A stretch of DNA of 64,000 nt from Isoetes taiwanensis. Its lineage: Eukaryota > Streptophyta > Lycopodiopsida > Isoetales > Isoetaceae. The position numbers and the translations under genes were made by a program. Where the stretch lies: contig JAJEKV010000035.1 in NCBI GenBank assembly GCA_021234155.1, positions 1,738,001-1,802,000 on the forward strand, in the 5' to 3' direction. Numbering within the stretch: the first letter of the stretch is position 1; every line of letters starts with the position of its first letter. Under the pieces are notes generated by a model. That model was given only the letters and a program-made list of their open reading frames with translations, did no database searches and was not told the origin of the DNA. Below, in pieces: positions 43,701 through 54,510 of this stretch.

Positions 43701-44689
43701 AAACACACTAATCACCCCTTAGAGCCCGGTGACATCGAGCACCCTTTTTGAGCTTCAATATAAGGCATTACTCCGAAAGCCGATGAGAGCCAGTCGTTAA
43801 ACCTAGAATGTCTATCAGTACAAATGTTGGCACCTTATTAGGTTGTATTACAAATTCTGGATTCATAACCAAGAATCACTACAAATATCCAACAAAGCTA
43901 TTGAACAGTAACAATCTAATTTAATCTATATTTCTAGGATAATGAAGGCAAATTATACCAAGAGATTTTAGCAAAAGAAAAATGGATTCCACATATATTC
44001 CAACTATTTGTACAACATGACAACTACATGAATCAAGATAGACAGAAAATATCAATCCAAGACGTTAATCCAATACAATACATCAACGAATCAAAGAATT
44101 TATTACACAAAATACAAATGCTAAAATCCAGCACAAAAACTGCACAACCACGTCTTACAATATACTAAAAAGTATACAATCACAATTTTCTACTTCACAT
44201 ATATTTGAGACCTTAACCACATGTTTAAATTCCTAATTCTTGATAGATGAACATGAAAAGCAACAAGTAACTCCATGGAGATTAAATTTCAAATTTTGAC
44301 CAACTTAGCATTTCGTTCAGATATGAAAGACAAACATCACCAAATATTGATTAACACCAACAACCTGCATCGAAAACAAAAGCCTAATTTGGGAAAGAAA
44401 GTGCTTTACATTTTTACAAACAAGGAGAAATTTTGCAACAACAAAATAGATGAAGGCACTACTCAAACTGGATTTCATATAGTCCATCAATCACAATTTC
44501 AGTTCCCTCCTTCTGCCTTTTTAACGTGGCAAGCTGCTCTTGCTTCAACAAAAGGGCGTAGAAGTATGGAATCTACATCTTTAAGGGGCTTCTAAACGAC
44601 ACAAACCCATGCTTTAACGTCACTTACTCATAGACAACACACGAGTGTTACTCACATAGAAACCCACCAACAGTGGGCAATTTTCTAGT
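43701..44689. other. Spacer between the long direct repeats
   Basis: AT-rich sequence with no gene recognised. It may be an insertion with duplicated flanks, or the repeats may mark a segmental duplication. Confidence 0.45.
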
Positions 44690-45125
44690 AGTTTTATAAT
44701 ATAAGATGCTCCATTGTCCGATGCACAAGATGTGGTCACAGGCACAACAGACCGGATGATAACATGTCATACCTAATCAGATGACACTCGCATTGAAGAC
44801 TCCTTGGGTAAGGAAGACACAAAGGAGATGCCAGGATCACGACAGAACTCATTAAAGGAGAAACAGAAGATATAAATATACCAGAAGTGGTGACTGAAGT
44901 TGAACTCATGAGAGTAGAGTATAGAGTTTGTGCCTAAAGATGAAGAAACAACCAAGAGAGTAACAGATGCAACGGACGTAGTCTTTAGGCGCTGAATATT
45001 AGAAGTTGGATATACAAAATAATCTAATATGGAATGGAGGACTAGCAGATGAAAATGTATGATTATTTGGGAATATAGAAGCAAGTTTTGGACCATTTAA
45101 CAAAGTCAAAGTTAACTTCTTGTAA
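44690..45125 (+). repeat. Long direct repeat, copy 2
   Basis: Second copy of the 43272-43700 unit, adjoining the 3' side of the minus-strand decayed gene at 45.2-46.3 kb. The repeat may derive from that gene's 3' region. Confidence 0.85.
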
Positions 45126-45167
45126 TAGTTGCCACTTTTGACCACCATATAATCAAGGATAGAGTGG

Positions 45168-46347
45168 TCAATTGGGATAGAGAGGCTGTTTGACAACAGA
45201 ATGGGAAATGTGCATGCCCAACCCATTTGCAATAGAGACTAAGAACTCATAGGCCAACATATCTACTAGTAAATCAAGAAAGGAGAACCAACATGTCATT
45301 TTAAGAGCTGAAACTCTAGCAGAAGAAAAACTAGGAGTATAGTATTGATAAAGGAGATATCTAGTGCCCATAGGATCAACTCTTCGAGAGACTAACTTCT
45401 CCACAACATCAATAGCATTAAATATGATCAAAATGAATTTCTCACCTAGCTTCTCCAAGGACTCATAAGCAGGCAGATCAAGATAGGAAAGATGTTGAGG
45501 AAACCTTCGCATCAATCTCCAAAAATCAAGGATGCGACCAGCATAATAACCAATAACAAAGTGAGGAGCCAATTTCTCGACGCATTTAACATGAGATTCG
45601 TGATTTAACTCAACTAAGAGGTACCCCTAATGCTGTAGTATTAGAATTACATTATGTTTGGTAGAATACATCATCCAGATAAGTTTTGTGCCAAGTTGAT
45701 GCTTCTTTGCCTTAAGCACCTCTAGAATAGAAGATGACTCTTCCTTACTTGTAGAAGATAAAATCTCAAGTCTAGCATCAACCCGAGCTAGCCATGTAGA
45801 AAAAGAAGGATCTTTACAGATACAATCAGAGAAAAATACTTGGGAGACCCTCTGTATAGATCATCTGAACTTTGCCAAGCTTGAAGAGCATCAGACTTGA
45901 AAGAGACCCTCTGAAAGGTAGCAGGCCTATCAGGTGAAGTTTGCTTAGCCTTCATAGATGTAAAATGGTCAGGTTGATCTGAGGATTTCTCTAGAGGTAG
46001 AAAATTTAGAGAAGAATCACCATCATGTAGAGCCAAAGGGTTAACATGAACAGAGGAAAAAGCCTGTTGAACACTACAAGATGAATCAATCTGCATCAAG
46101 CCATCAAAAGATGGGACTACTGGCACCGCCATAGACATCAAAAGAGAGCCAAATTTTATGAGTCCAAATCCAGCCCCTGATCTGAATAAAAACTGATAAC
46201 CTGCATATTGGAGAGAGCGCCAAATAAGCTTTTGAACGAACCAAACAATGCAAAAAACAGGGATCGGATGCAAAAATTATGCCAAAACCTAGTTTCCTCG
46301 CTCACTGCTGCACTCAAGGGTGCCTCAGGGTCGCCATCCTCTTCCAC
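45168..46347 (-). pseudogene. Unidentified host-like gene, frameshifted
   Basis: From ATG at 46347 the minus strand reads MEEDGDPEAPLSAAVSEETR. A second frame gives MSMAVPVVPSFDGLMQIDSS and ATFQRVSFKSDALQAWQSSD (45788-46170). A third gives DPSFSTWLARVDARLEILSS and KEESSSILEVLKAKKHQLG. The last, HESHVKCVEKLAPHFVIGYY, GRILDFWRLMRRFPQHLSYL and SLEKLGEKFILIIFNAIDVV, ends at 45168. The segments look like one protein of about 350 residues broken by at least two frameshifts or by unseen introns. No family was recognised. It could be a processed or segmental copy of a host gene. Confidence 0.45.
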
Positions 46348-46349
46348 AT

Positions 46350-47860
46350 ATGAGCTTTGACCGAACCCAAGTCAGCTACTCTTCTACTATAGATTCCATT
46401 TTCCTTCTAATACAAGTCCTTTCTTTTACTAAAGCAAATCCAGTGGGGGGTGGAGCGATTGCCTTGTAGCCCTCCTTGCTATGAATTGAAGCAATAATTG
46501 CGCCTATTTTTTACTACCAGGGCTGAAAAGTGATTGAAATTGGGGACGAAATAGATCAATTCTTTAAATCATAGATGTAGCATTGCCTAAGCATTAGCTA
46601 ATGCTCACACAAGTTGAATTCTATTCCAATGATTTCAACACATAGTAAGTTATTCTCATCACTACTTTCAGTTCCAGATGGTTCTAAATGAGTTTATTTG
46701 TTATATATATTTGATCCTTGTGATGCTCAAGAAACATTTGATGCTTTAGTGCATGCATGCATGTCTGCCTGCCATTCAATTATTTTTCATGAACTACTAT
46801 TACTAGTAGGTTAAGTGACATGTTTTGCTTTGGAACAAAGGTTCTAAAAAAATGTGCAGCAATAGCAAAAGTCAACTTCCCTCACCAAACTCTTTGTCTT
46901 ATTAATCTCCAAGTCATTGGTCAATGTCATATCAATCTTCAAGTCATCCTTCCGCATCTTAATGCTTCATCAAAGTCCGACCTTGGAATAAATGGTGGTA
47001 AAATCTGCATATTCAATCGAACAATTAATCGTTAGAAAATCTCTGGTGCACGCAAATCACTAAGTGGAGCCTTACATATAAAGCATGCCCTGATGCAGCA
47101 AGTTTTGCATAGTGGTTTGCACTACACCTGGAGTAAAAGGAGCATATGGCAGCCATATATGACCACCATTTGTCGTCACTTTTTTGAATTCCTTGCATTT
47201 TTTCATATTGGCTGGTAAAGCGCATCTTTTACCTATGAGGCATGAAAATAGAGTTCAAAAAAGCATTTAATTTAATTGTAGAAACATTCGCAACATAAGA
47301 GTATCTTACACAGACTAAAATGTCAGAACCAGAAAATCCTTCAGGTTTTCTTGCCAGGTCTTCAAAGCCATTTACTGTTTAAATAATTTGGCGTATCTCC
47401 CAAATGGACCTTGAACATATGTTTTCTCACCTCCAAGTCAGATAAGGGGGTATATATATGTTTGTCAGAACATCGTCATATAGCCTATAGCATAAGCAAT
47501 TCACTAGTCTCCACCATGTTAGAAAAATGAAGCAATATCAGTTGATAAACACTCTTTTCTAATGTACATGGTCCAAGAATTAAGGCATGCTCATAACAGG
47601 TAAGACAAGAACTTTTTGTTCAATGTTGCTCATGCCCTGATATGCAAAAAAGTACCATTATTTCAATGATAAATAGGTGTTGCACACAGTTACATGCAAT
47701 GGACATCATACATACATACAAATAAGTGGAGGTAAATGGGTGCACACTTTCTAATGTAAGTACCTCAGGGTATATGAATCAGCACACTACACTGAAATGA
47801 TGGTTTCATCCACAAGAAGATACCAATTTAGGCTTTCAAACCTGCATTCAAACTAACAGT
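46350..47860. other. Intergenic, no gene recognised
   Basis: AT-rich sequence with short ORFs only. Confidence 0.5.
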
Positions 47861-47867
47861 TCTGTCT

Positions 47868-47990
47868 TTAGGCAATCTCACTTTCATTGTGTCCCCCATG
47901 TTGACCACATAAAAAACCTATCTCATCAATCAATATGATTGATGGCGCACTTTCACGTGCCATTTGGAAGATATTGGCAACCAAGTGCTC
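47868..47990 (-). pseudogene. VPS4/SKD1-type AAA ATPase fragment
   Basis: The minus strand reads SEHLVANIFQMARESAPSII, then LIDEIGFLCGQHGGHNESEI. Plant and animal VPS4 proteins have a near-identical segment, GESEKLVxxLFQMARExAPSIIFIDEIDSLC followed by GNESEASRR. VPS4 disassembles ESCRT-III at endosomes. This is one exon-sized piece containing the Walker B DE, but the following Asp is Gly (DEIG for DEID) and a stop follows NESEIA. No other VPS4 exon was found nearby, so it is a stray fragment. Confidence 0.75.
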
Positions 47991-48369
47991 ACTTTGGCTT
48001 GTGGGTTCATACACTATGTTTGTAATTCTACAATAATGTAGTTTAAGGAGTCCACCTTTCAAAAATAACTTTAAATACAACCTAAGCTACTAGCTTACGC
48101 CTAGGTATGAATGCATGCAATCAGTTATAGCGTAAGGAAATGATGCTTTTTCCATTGTGGCTATCATGCCTATCCAAGTATGCACTATGCCTACACTTTT
48201 TGTCGATACGGCGTAAGGAATGGTGGAATTCCCATCATGGCCACTAATGCAGGTGCTTTTTCTATAATGCATACTACTGCATCTAACTAGACGAATACTA
48301 ACCCTTCCCACCTCAACTCTCATGCCAACTAAGGTTAAAGCGCACTCAACTATAATATCATTGTCGACT

Positions 48370-48900
48370 AACTCGGAGACGACTTGCTCTTTGCATTGCT
48401 CCATAAATGCTGGATATTCTCTTTTAGGGGATCTGATTCAAGTACACACACGGTATCTTCCATTGGTAAGTGTGTCCACTTAACTAGGTATTGCAGGAAC
48501 TGCAATCTTCAACATCTTTCTGAACGATTTGTCGAAAAGTGCCTTGGGGATTTGTAACAGCTCCTCGGTCATTTCCAATAATGTTGAAGACTCTAGAACA
48601 TCTTCCAGCTTTGGGGTGTGGTTCTTGAGAAGACTCACATGGAAGACGTTACACATTATTAAATGTGCAGGCAATGTCTGTTTGCTAGGCTCCTTTGTCT
48701 AATTCGAGCCGCTGAAGATTTCCATGGATCTGTTTGACTTCTCGCATTCCCCTATGGAACTCTAGTGTGTTGAAGTCAAAAAAGTTATTGAGTTTCTCTA
48801 GCTCAGATAGAAGGGCTAGAAGCTCGTCGACCTGGTAGTCATGTGCTCTTAGGTTCTTGATGTCATCGATGAAGACGGGGGATAGGGTAGTGATGCCCAA
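48370..48900 (-). pseudogene. Ty3/gypsy integrase C-terminus and chromodomain-like fragment
   Basis: The minus strand reads LQRLELDKGA, shifts to LPAHLIMCNVFHVSLLKNHT (48610-48680) and, after another shift, YLVKWTHLPMEDTVC (48440-48490). In Ty3/gypsy chromoviruses the integrase tail has YRLELP followed by IHxVFHVSLLK, then a chromodomain with YLVKWKGLPxEDxTW. The order matches. Upstream, 48685-48900 gives a helical stretch (QVDELLALLSELEKLNNFFD) that is not typical integrase. No LTRs or RT were found, so this is a fragment. Confidence 0.65.
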
Positions 48901-48902
48901 CC

Positions 48903-49335
48903 CTATGGTGCAGTTGTTCGAATAGACTTCTCGTCGGCTTTAAAGCATTGCATTTCCTCTTTGGCTGCTTCTTCCTTGTTCGCGGCAGATGTCTTTTCGA
49001 CATCATGAAGCTTGTCATCTGCAGCTTCTTGCTCCTCTATTAATGTGGTCTCACACTCCAAGAGTATACATTGATCTGTCCTAGAGTCTAGGGGCTCGTG
49101 ATCACAGGGCTGGACTGAGGGTTTACTAAATCTGCCTGCTTTATCTCGTTTGGAGCCGTCTAGAGTCATAGTTGCAACCTCTTCTCTTTACGCACTAGGG
49201 CCAAGGTTGGAAATTGAATGTCCGTGCATACTTTTTTTTGAAGTTCACTTCCAAAAGTGACTTTGAAAGCGCATGGCATGATCAAGTTAGACTTTTCATT
49301 TGCATTTTGATTTAAAAGTAACAATGCACGGACTT
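48903..49335. other. Flank of the L1 insertion
   Basis: A charged minus-strand ORF (48903-49169) lacks recognisable motifs. The last 120 bp are AT-rich and contain AAAAGTAACAATGCACG, which recurs right of the L1 insertion and so belongs to the target locus. Confidence 0.45.
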
Positions 49336-51120
49336 AAAAAAAAATTCCTGCAGCACAATTGAAGCCATGAATCTTCTGAATTAACCTGTCAGAGAAGCCC
49401 ATCTTACTCATTGCACTGTAAAGAAAAGGCCACTTGATGGTGTCGTAAGCCCTTTTAAAATCTAGTTTTAAAAGGATGCAGCCCTGTTTTGACAACTTGT
49501 TCCAATGAAGACCCTCATAAGCTCCTATATAATTGTCCAGAATACTTCTGTTAGGGAGAAAACCTGTCTGAACTGGATCAATAATCTTCATAAGAACCAT
49601 CTTTAACCTGTCTGCCATGATCTTGACAATGAGCTTGTAAATGGAGTTTGTGAGGGAGATGGGTCTCCAGTCTCCAAACAGAATAGGTTTTTCAACTTTG
49701 GGAATGAGGGTAATCAGACCTGCATTGATGGTTGGATGCAGAAACTGTGCAGACCAGGCTCCCTGCACCAGTGTAATGATATCTCCTTTCATCATTTTCC
49801 AAAAGTGAATGAAGAACTCTGGTGGCAATCCATCCGGCCCCGGACTTTTCCCACTTTTCATGCCCCTTAGAGTATCCCATATTTCATTTTCTGATGGCAT
49901 TTCCAGCAGCTCCTCATCTTCAATACAATCCGATTGCTTCACCAAATCAAACAGTTCTTGGGCTCTTTTTTCATCCATCTGCTCCTCCTTGTACAGCTCC
50001 ATGTACTTGTCTTTGAAGAAGTTTTGAATATCCTTCTCTTTTTCAAGAATGACTCCATCTTCATTTTGCACTTTTGAGATCCCATTGTTAGATAGCCTGT
50101 TTTTGGCCACCCTAAAGAAAAAAGAATTGTTACCCTTATCCATGCAGGTTGTTAGCAGACATTTGGATTTGATGGCCAGGGATTTAGCTTCATCCTCCTC
50201 AATGTGCTTAACCTGCAGCTCCAGAACTTCCTCAGCCTGTTGTAAACTTGCATTGCCCTTGTCTTCAAATAATTTTTCTCTGACCTCTTTTATCTGCTTG
50301 TAGATTTCTTGTTTTTCTACTTTCTTTCCCTGAAACCATTTCTTTCCCCATTCTTTAATCCATCCTTTTATCTGTTTGTACTTTGCTGAAAAATTCTTCA
50401 TGCATCCACTATTTCCTAATGGAGGAATAGTGTAAAAGTAGGATTTAAAGTCCTCATTGAAGCCTTCAACTGCCAGCAGAGAAGTGTTCATCTTGAAGGA
50501 GGTGTCATTTGTTTTTCCCTTATTCATTCCATTCCTGGTTTCCAACACTTGAGGGAAATGATCAGAGATTGAGTTCCCTAGATCTGAGGTGATTACAGCT
50601 CCTGTCCACATCTCAGAGAAAGGTTTCTGAATGTAGAATCTGTCAAGGAGGCAGAAAACCCGCTCATCTCCTTTTCTCTTATTGCTCCAGGAAAACACTT
50701 GAGAGGAAGAAGGAGACTGATATACAAAAGGGGAAATGAAATTATCCCATTCTTGTCTCTCTCCTTTCGACATGTTTAGTTTTTTTCCCATTTTTTGCTC
50801 CCAAGAAGGGGTATTATTGAAATCCCCTGCTATCAGCCAATTGTCAACTTGTTGGGTCTGCTGCCATATTCTCATCTCCTGCCACTGACTTTCCCTCTCC
50901 TTTGGTTCAGTAGAAGCATAGATGTTTATTATCCCAAGTTTCCCATCTACAGTGTTAAGAAACACACAGGACCATCTTCCACTTGGATCACAAAAACAGC
51001 CATTTGAACTGAAGCCCTTCCAGATTGTGGCAATTCCTCCTTTAGTCCCATTTGCTGCTGTCCAGATTGAGTCACTGTCTGGGTAGATCCATTTCCCCAT
51101 GGCTCCCCAACTCCAGTATT
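49334..51120 (-). pseudogene. L1 ORF2 5' half: endonuclease and RT motifs up to motif A
   Basis: The frame is open throughout. EN landmarks are GTKGGIATIWKG, LGIINIYASTEPKER, WLIAGDFNNT and ISDHFP. RT landmarks are SGKSPGPDGLPPEFFIHFW, WRPISLTNSIYKLIVKIMAD, QTGFLPNRSILDN and LLKLDFKRAYDTI (motif A with catalytic Asp). It stops at KMGFSDRLIQKIHGFN, where the inversion breakpoint cuts between motifs A and B. Residues encoded by 51120-51259 are antisense to the other half and are not part of the protein. ORF2 would nick target DNA and reverse-transcribe the element RNA. Confidence 0.85.
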
Positions 51121-51121
51121 C

Positions 51122-52978
51122 CCAATTCGAAGAGGGGTGAGGCAGGGCTGCCCTCTTGCACCATACCTCTTCCTCATTGTGGCAGAAATGATGACAAGAG
51201 CTATCAAAACTATGCTGATGAACAAAGAAATTCAAGGTCTGGAAATGCCAAACAACCATGATACTCTAACAGCCATGCAATATGCAGATGACACATTCTG
51301 CTTTCTCAAGAATGATGGCTATAGTATCAGGAATTTTTTAAACATGCTGGGGATCTTTGGAGATGCTTCTGGAGTGCGCTTAAATATGAGTAAGTGCATT
51401 GCAATTGTGGACACAGATGATAAGACCATTGAAGGCATACAATGTTTGGCCAAAGGAACTGCTACCAAGCTTTTGGGACTCCCTCTTGCAGCTGATATGA
51501 ATATGCACGGGCTTTGGGCAGGCATTGTAAACAGGATTAAAAGGAAACTAACCCAATATCCTTCTACCCTTTCTTTGGCTGGCAGAATTGAAATAGCAAA
51601 CTCTGTCATCATGGCCACTCATGTCTACTTCTCGTCTGCAATAATTGCTGATAAGGGCTCATACAAGGAAATTGAAACAGCAGTTCGAAATTTTATCTGG
51701 AACAAACATCATAAGGTGGCCTGGCATAATCTGGTCAGATCCAAGAAGGAGGGAGGACTAGGTTGCAAAGACCTCTTTCAACAGGCTCAAGCTCTAGCAG
51801 CTAAGTTAGTCTGGAGGGCAATTAATGGGTCTAAATCACCTGCTATGGTTTTCATAAGATACTGGCTTGAACAGTCGCTACCAGCGGGTAAAAATATACC
51901 CCATCAGCTTCCTGAATCAGCATTCATCCAATTTCAAATGGCCCCAAACACCTCACAGGTGATGAGAAGAATCTTCAATGCATGGAGTCAGGTCTCTCTG
52001 GTTTTCAGAGAAAGCGAGAACAATATGCAATGTCCAGATCTTCACTTTTTCTGGCATATGGGCTTCACCAACACTCGAGACGGCTGTCTGGCTCTTAAGC
52101 ATCCTCAGAGATATAAGAAATGGGTCCTGGCAGGGGTGCATACTTTAGAGGATCTAAGGATTGATAATAGGTGGAAAACTTGGGAGGAAATCTGCACAAC
52201 ATTGGGCAACAGTGGGACAGATAAGAAGATTTTCAGGAAAGTTATGGAGAAAGTAGAAGAGATAACTGATCTAAGGGAGCTCCAAACCAAATGGACAGTA
52301 AAAGGTAAAGAAGGTTATAAGGTTACAAGAATATATCCTTTGCTACTTAAAAGCTCCAATCTGAAAATTTCTGATAAATGGCAATGTGAGGAAGAATTGG
52401 CTATCAGGATGGCTAGATCTGGCTGGAAACAGTATTGTGCAAGGAAGATAATTATTTTCAGATGGCTTATCCTTAATCAAAGCCTCTCTTGTAATGTTGC
52501 AGCCTCAAAATATAATTCTATTATTGATGCAGCATGTGGTGCAGGTTGTGGGCAGGAAGAAAATCCATTACACATATTCCAGTGCCCGTGGCTGTTACCT
52601 TTCTGGACATGGGTGCAGAATTTAACCAGCTTAACCCCGGGCAATACAAGTGGCAGCTTTCTAAATTTCCTAGATGAAAACAACCCATTCACAGCCACTA
52701 TTAGATCCATAGCTTTATGGAGCATCTGGCTTCACAGAAACAGGGTTACCATGCAGAATATGCCTCCGAACTTGAATTGGTTAAAAGGACAATTCATTGC
52801 AAAGCTGATTGAGACTGCAATTGCCCATAGGAGAGAAAGAGGTCTAGAATATGACAGAATGTGGGATAAAATTGGTGCATTCAAGGGTCTCTTTAACCTT
52901 TTCAAATTAGTCTTGCAGGATGGGGACGATAGTCTGGAATCATTGGCATCCAAAACATCTCCTTGGCCTCTTATCTAA
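51122..52978 (+). pseudogene. L1 ORF2 3' half: RT from motif B to C-terminus
   Basis: The frame starts FPIRRGVRQGCPLAPYLFLI (motif B). It continues with MQYADDTFCF (motif C), NMSKCIAIV, KLLGLPLA and LAGRIEIANSVIMATHVYFS, the thumb and post-RT region usual in plant L1s. Near 52530-52590 CGAGCGQEENPLHIFQC forms the C-terminal zinc-knuckle-like cluster (C-x3-C-x7-H-x4-C). The frame is intact to the stop at 52978. Only the inversion prevents a full ORF2. Confidence 0.85.
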
Positions 52979-53050
52979 CTATTTATTTATTTATTTTTCT
53001 GTTATATTGCAGCACAATTCAACAAACTGAGAGCTCAAGGCTCCTTCAGG

Positions 53051-53386
53051 GTGTTCAATCCAGATGAAGAAATGAGTCGGGTAGAGATTGGAGATACATT
53101 AGTTTCACTCAAGACGTATATTGTCAGGGCAAAGGCTTTACGAAGAACACTGAAACAAGAGGATCTGTGGCAGCATAACTCCCTCAAGCCTATTTTTAAA
53201 AAACTGTTTCAGGAGCAGCAAAGGCAGAGGAAGGCAATTTCTATCAGCCTTTTGAACAACACCATGCTCACCATACATGATTTGGATGAATCGCTTCGGA
53301 TTTTGGGCAGGAACAAAATAGAGGAGTTTGATCTTGGAGATCTGATCCAAGCTGAAGCAGAAGTATTTGGTCCGGGAGAAGATTAA
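53051..53386 (+). CDS. Extra ORF between L1 ORF2 and the poly(A)
   Basis: An open frame of at least 112 codons reads FRVFNPDEEMSRVEIGDTLV, SLKTYIVRAKALRRTLKQED and DLDESLRILGRNKIEEFDLG, ending at 53386. It is preceded by TTATATTGCAG, which looks like a splice acceptor. It lies inside the retrotransposed RNA (before the tail at 53577) and has protein-like composition. It may be a 3'-transduced host exon or a true third ORF of this L1 family. The start is unclear (GTG at 53051, or earlier in frame). Function is unknown. Confidence 0.4.
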   Translation: MFNPDEEMSRVEIGDTLVSLKTYIVRAKALRRTLKQEDLWQHNSLKPIFKKLFQEQQRQRKAISISLLNNTMLTIHDLDESLRILGRNKIEEFDLGDLIQAEAEVFGPGED

Positions 53387-53576
53387 GATCATCGTTGCTA
53401 TTTGAAGCTTTCCAGGAACTATCTAGCTATTATATCTTTTTGCTGATATACATATTAGGACCCGAGATCTCTCTATACTGGGAGACTATTTATGTTAATG
53501 TTAAAAAAGGAGATTTTTAAGCTCCTTTCCTATCTGTATTTCATGTTATAATGAATACAAACTCTGCCTTTATTCC

Positions 53577-53607
<31 letters not shown>

Positions 53608-53609
53608 CC

Positions 53610-54500
53610 CTTAAAATCCTTAATAGTAACAATGCACGCGCTGATTTTTTAACAAACCATTTTTTTTCCTTAAAAGTAGCAAAGCACGCACTTAACAAAT
53701 AGAGATGATATGAACTCGTTAAATTTCAGCAAATCGCAAAAAGTTTAATACATAAAGATTATACGAAACATCATAAATTCTAAGAAAAACATTAATACTA
53801 ATTTAAGTCGAACATTTTTTGCTGCTTCATCTCACGCAAAAAAAATAAAAGAAACAACATCTCTAATTCTTTATTTATCTCTAATTCTTCATTTGGTATA
53901 CGATACCACGGGGCTACATTACATTCACTAATTGTATGTATGTACTTTGTAAACATCTACGTTAGAAATTAAAGAAATGGACGTGGCTAAAAGAAATGGA
54001 TTTTTGGCCAAAAGAAATGGACTTTTGGCTGCATGACTATTTTTGTTTTTTATTTCATTGTAGGGTATGGTCGCCTCCTATCGTGACTGCCCCTCGGGGC
54101 ACGGGTCACCCCCCGTCGTGTCGGTGTGACATCGCCATGTGTCATGCCGACCGGGCCCGGTGTCGGATGGCGGCAGGGCTTCACCACGTGTGTTTCCAGT
54201 TGATGTTATGTGGACGTCCTCTGGCCGTTATGGATTGCTCCTATGCGTTAGCCCTGTGCCCCACTGTCGTGCAACTAGTGTCTGTAGCTGTGTTAGCCCT
54301 ATTGCCAGCTGTCATGCAACGAGTATCTATAGTTGTGCAACAGATTTACACACTCGTGGCTGCGTTAAGAACACTGATCATGCCAATTCTAAAGTAGAAT
54401 TCAATGCCCCTTGCTTGAATTCGCGCCCATTCTAAACACTCGATTACCGGAGCCCAACAGGATAAAAGGCAGCCTTAGCTTCTAATTTTCAAACTTCTCG
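53610..54500. other. L1 right flank and left part of the Tigger element, no gene
   Basis: Imperfect repeats TTAATAGTAACAATGCACGC and TTAAAAGTAGCAAAGCACGC mark the target locus of the L1. A GC-richer stretch from 54.06 kb may be the 5' region of the Tigger element. Confidence 0.45.
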
Positions 54501-54510
54501 ACATCAGGTT

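Larger units (their letters stand above)
49336..53609. mobile_element. L1-type LINE with 5' inversion (twin-priming structure)
   Basis: One element is present in two opposed halves. The left half (49349 to about 51120) is on the minus strand and encodes EN plus the first RT motifs. The right half (about 51120-53580) is on the plus strand and encodes the rest of RT, the C-terminus and a 3' tail ending in about 28 A. AAAAAAAAATTCC flanks the whole (49336-49348 and 53597-53609) as the target-site duplication. The start of EN is missing (5' truncation), and about 25 codons are missing between the halves. All this is what twin priming produces in L1 elements. Long open frames in both halves (about 590 and 613 codons) indicate a recent insertion. 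Confidence 0.85.
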
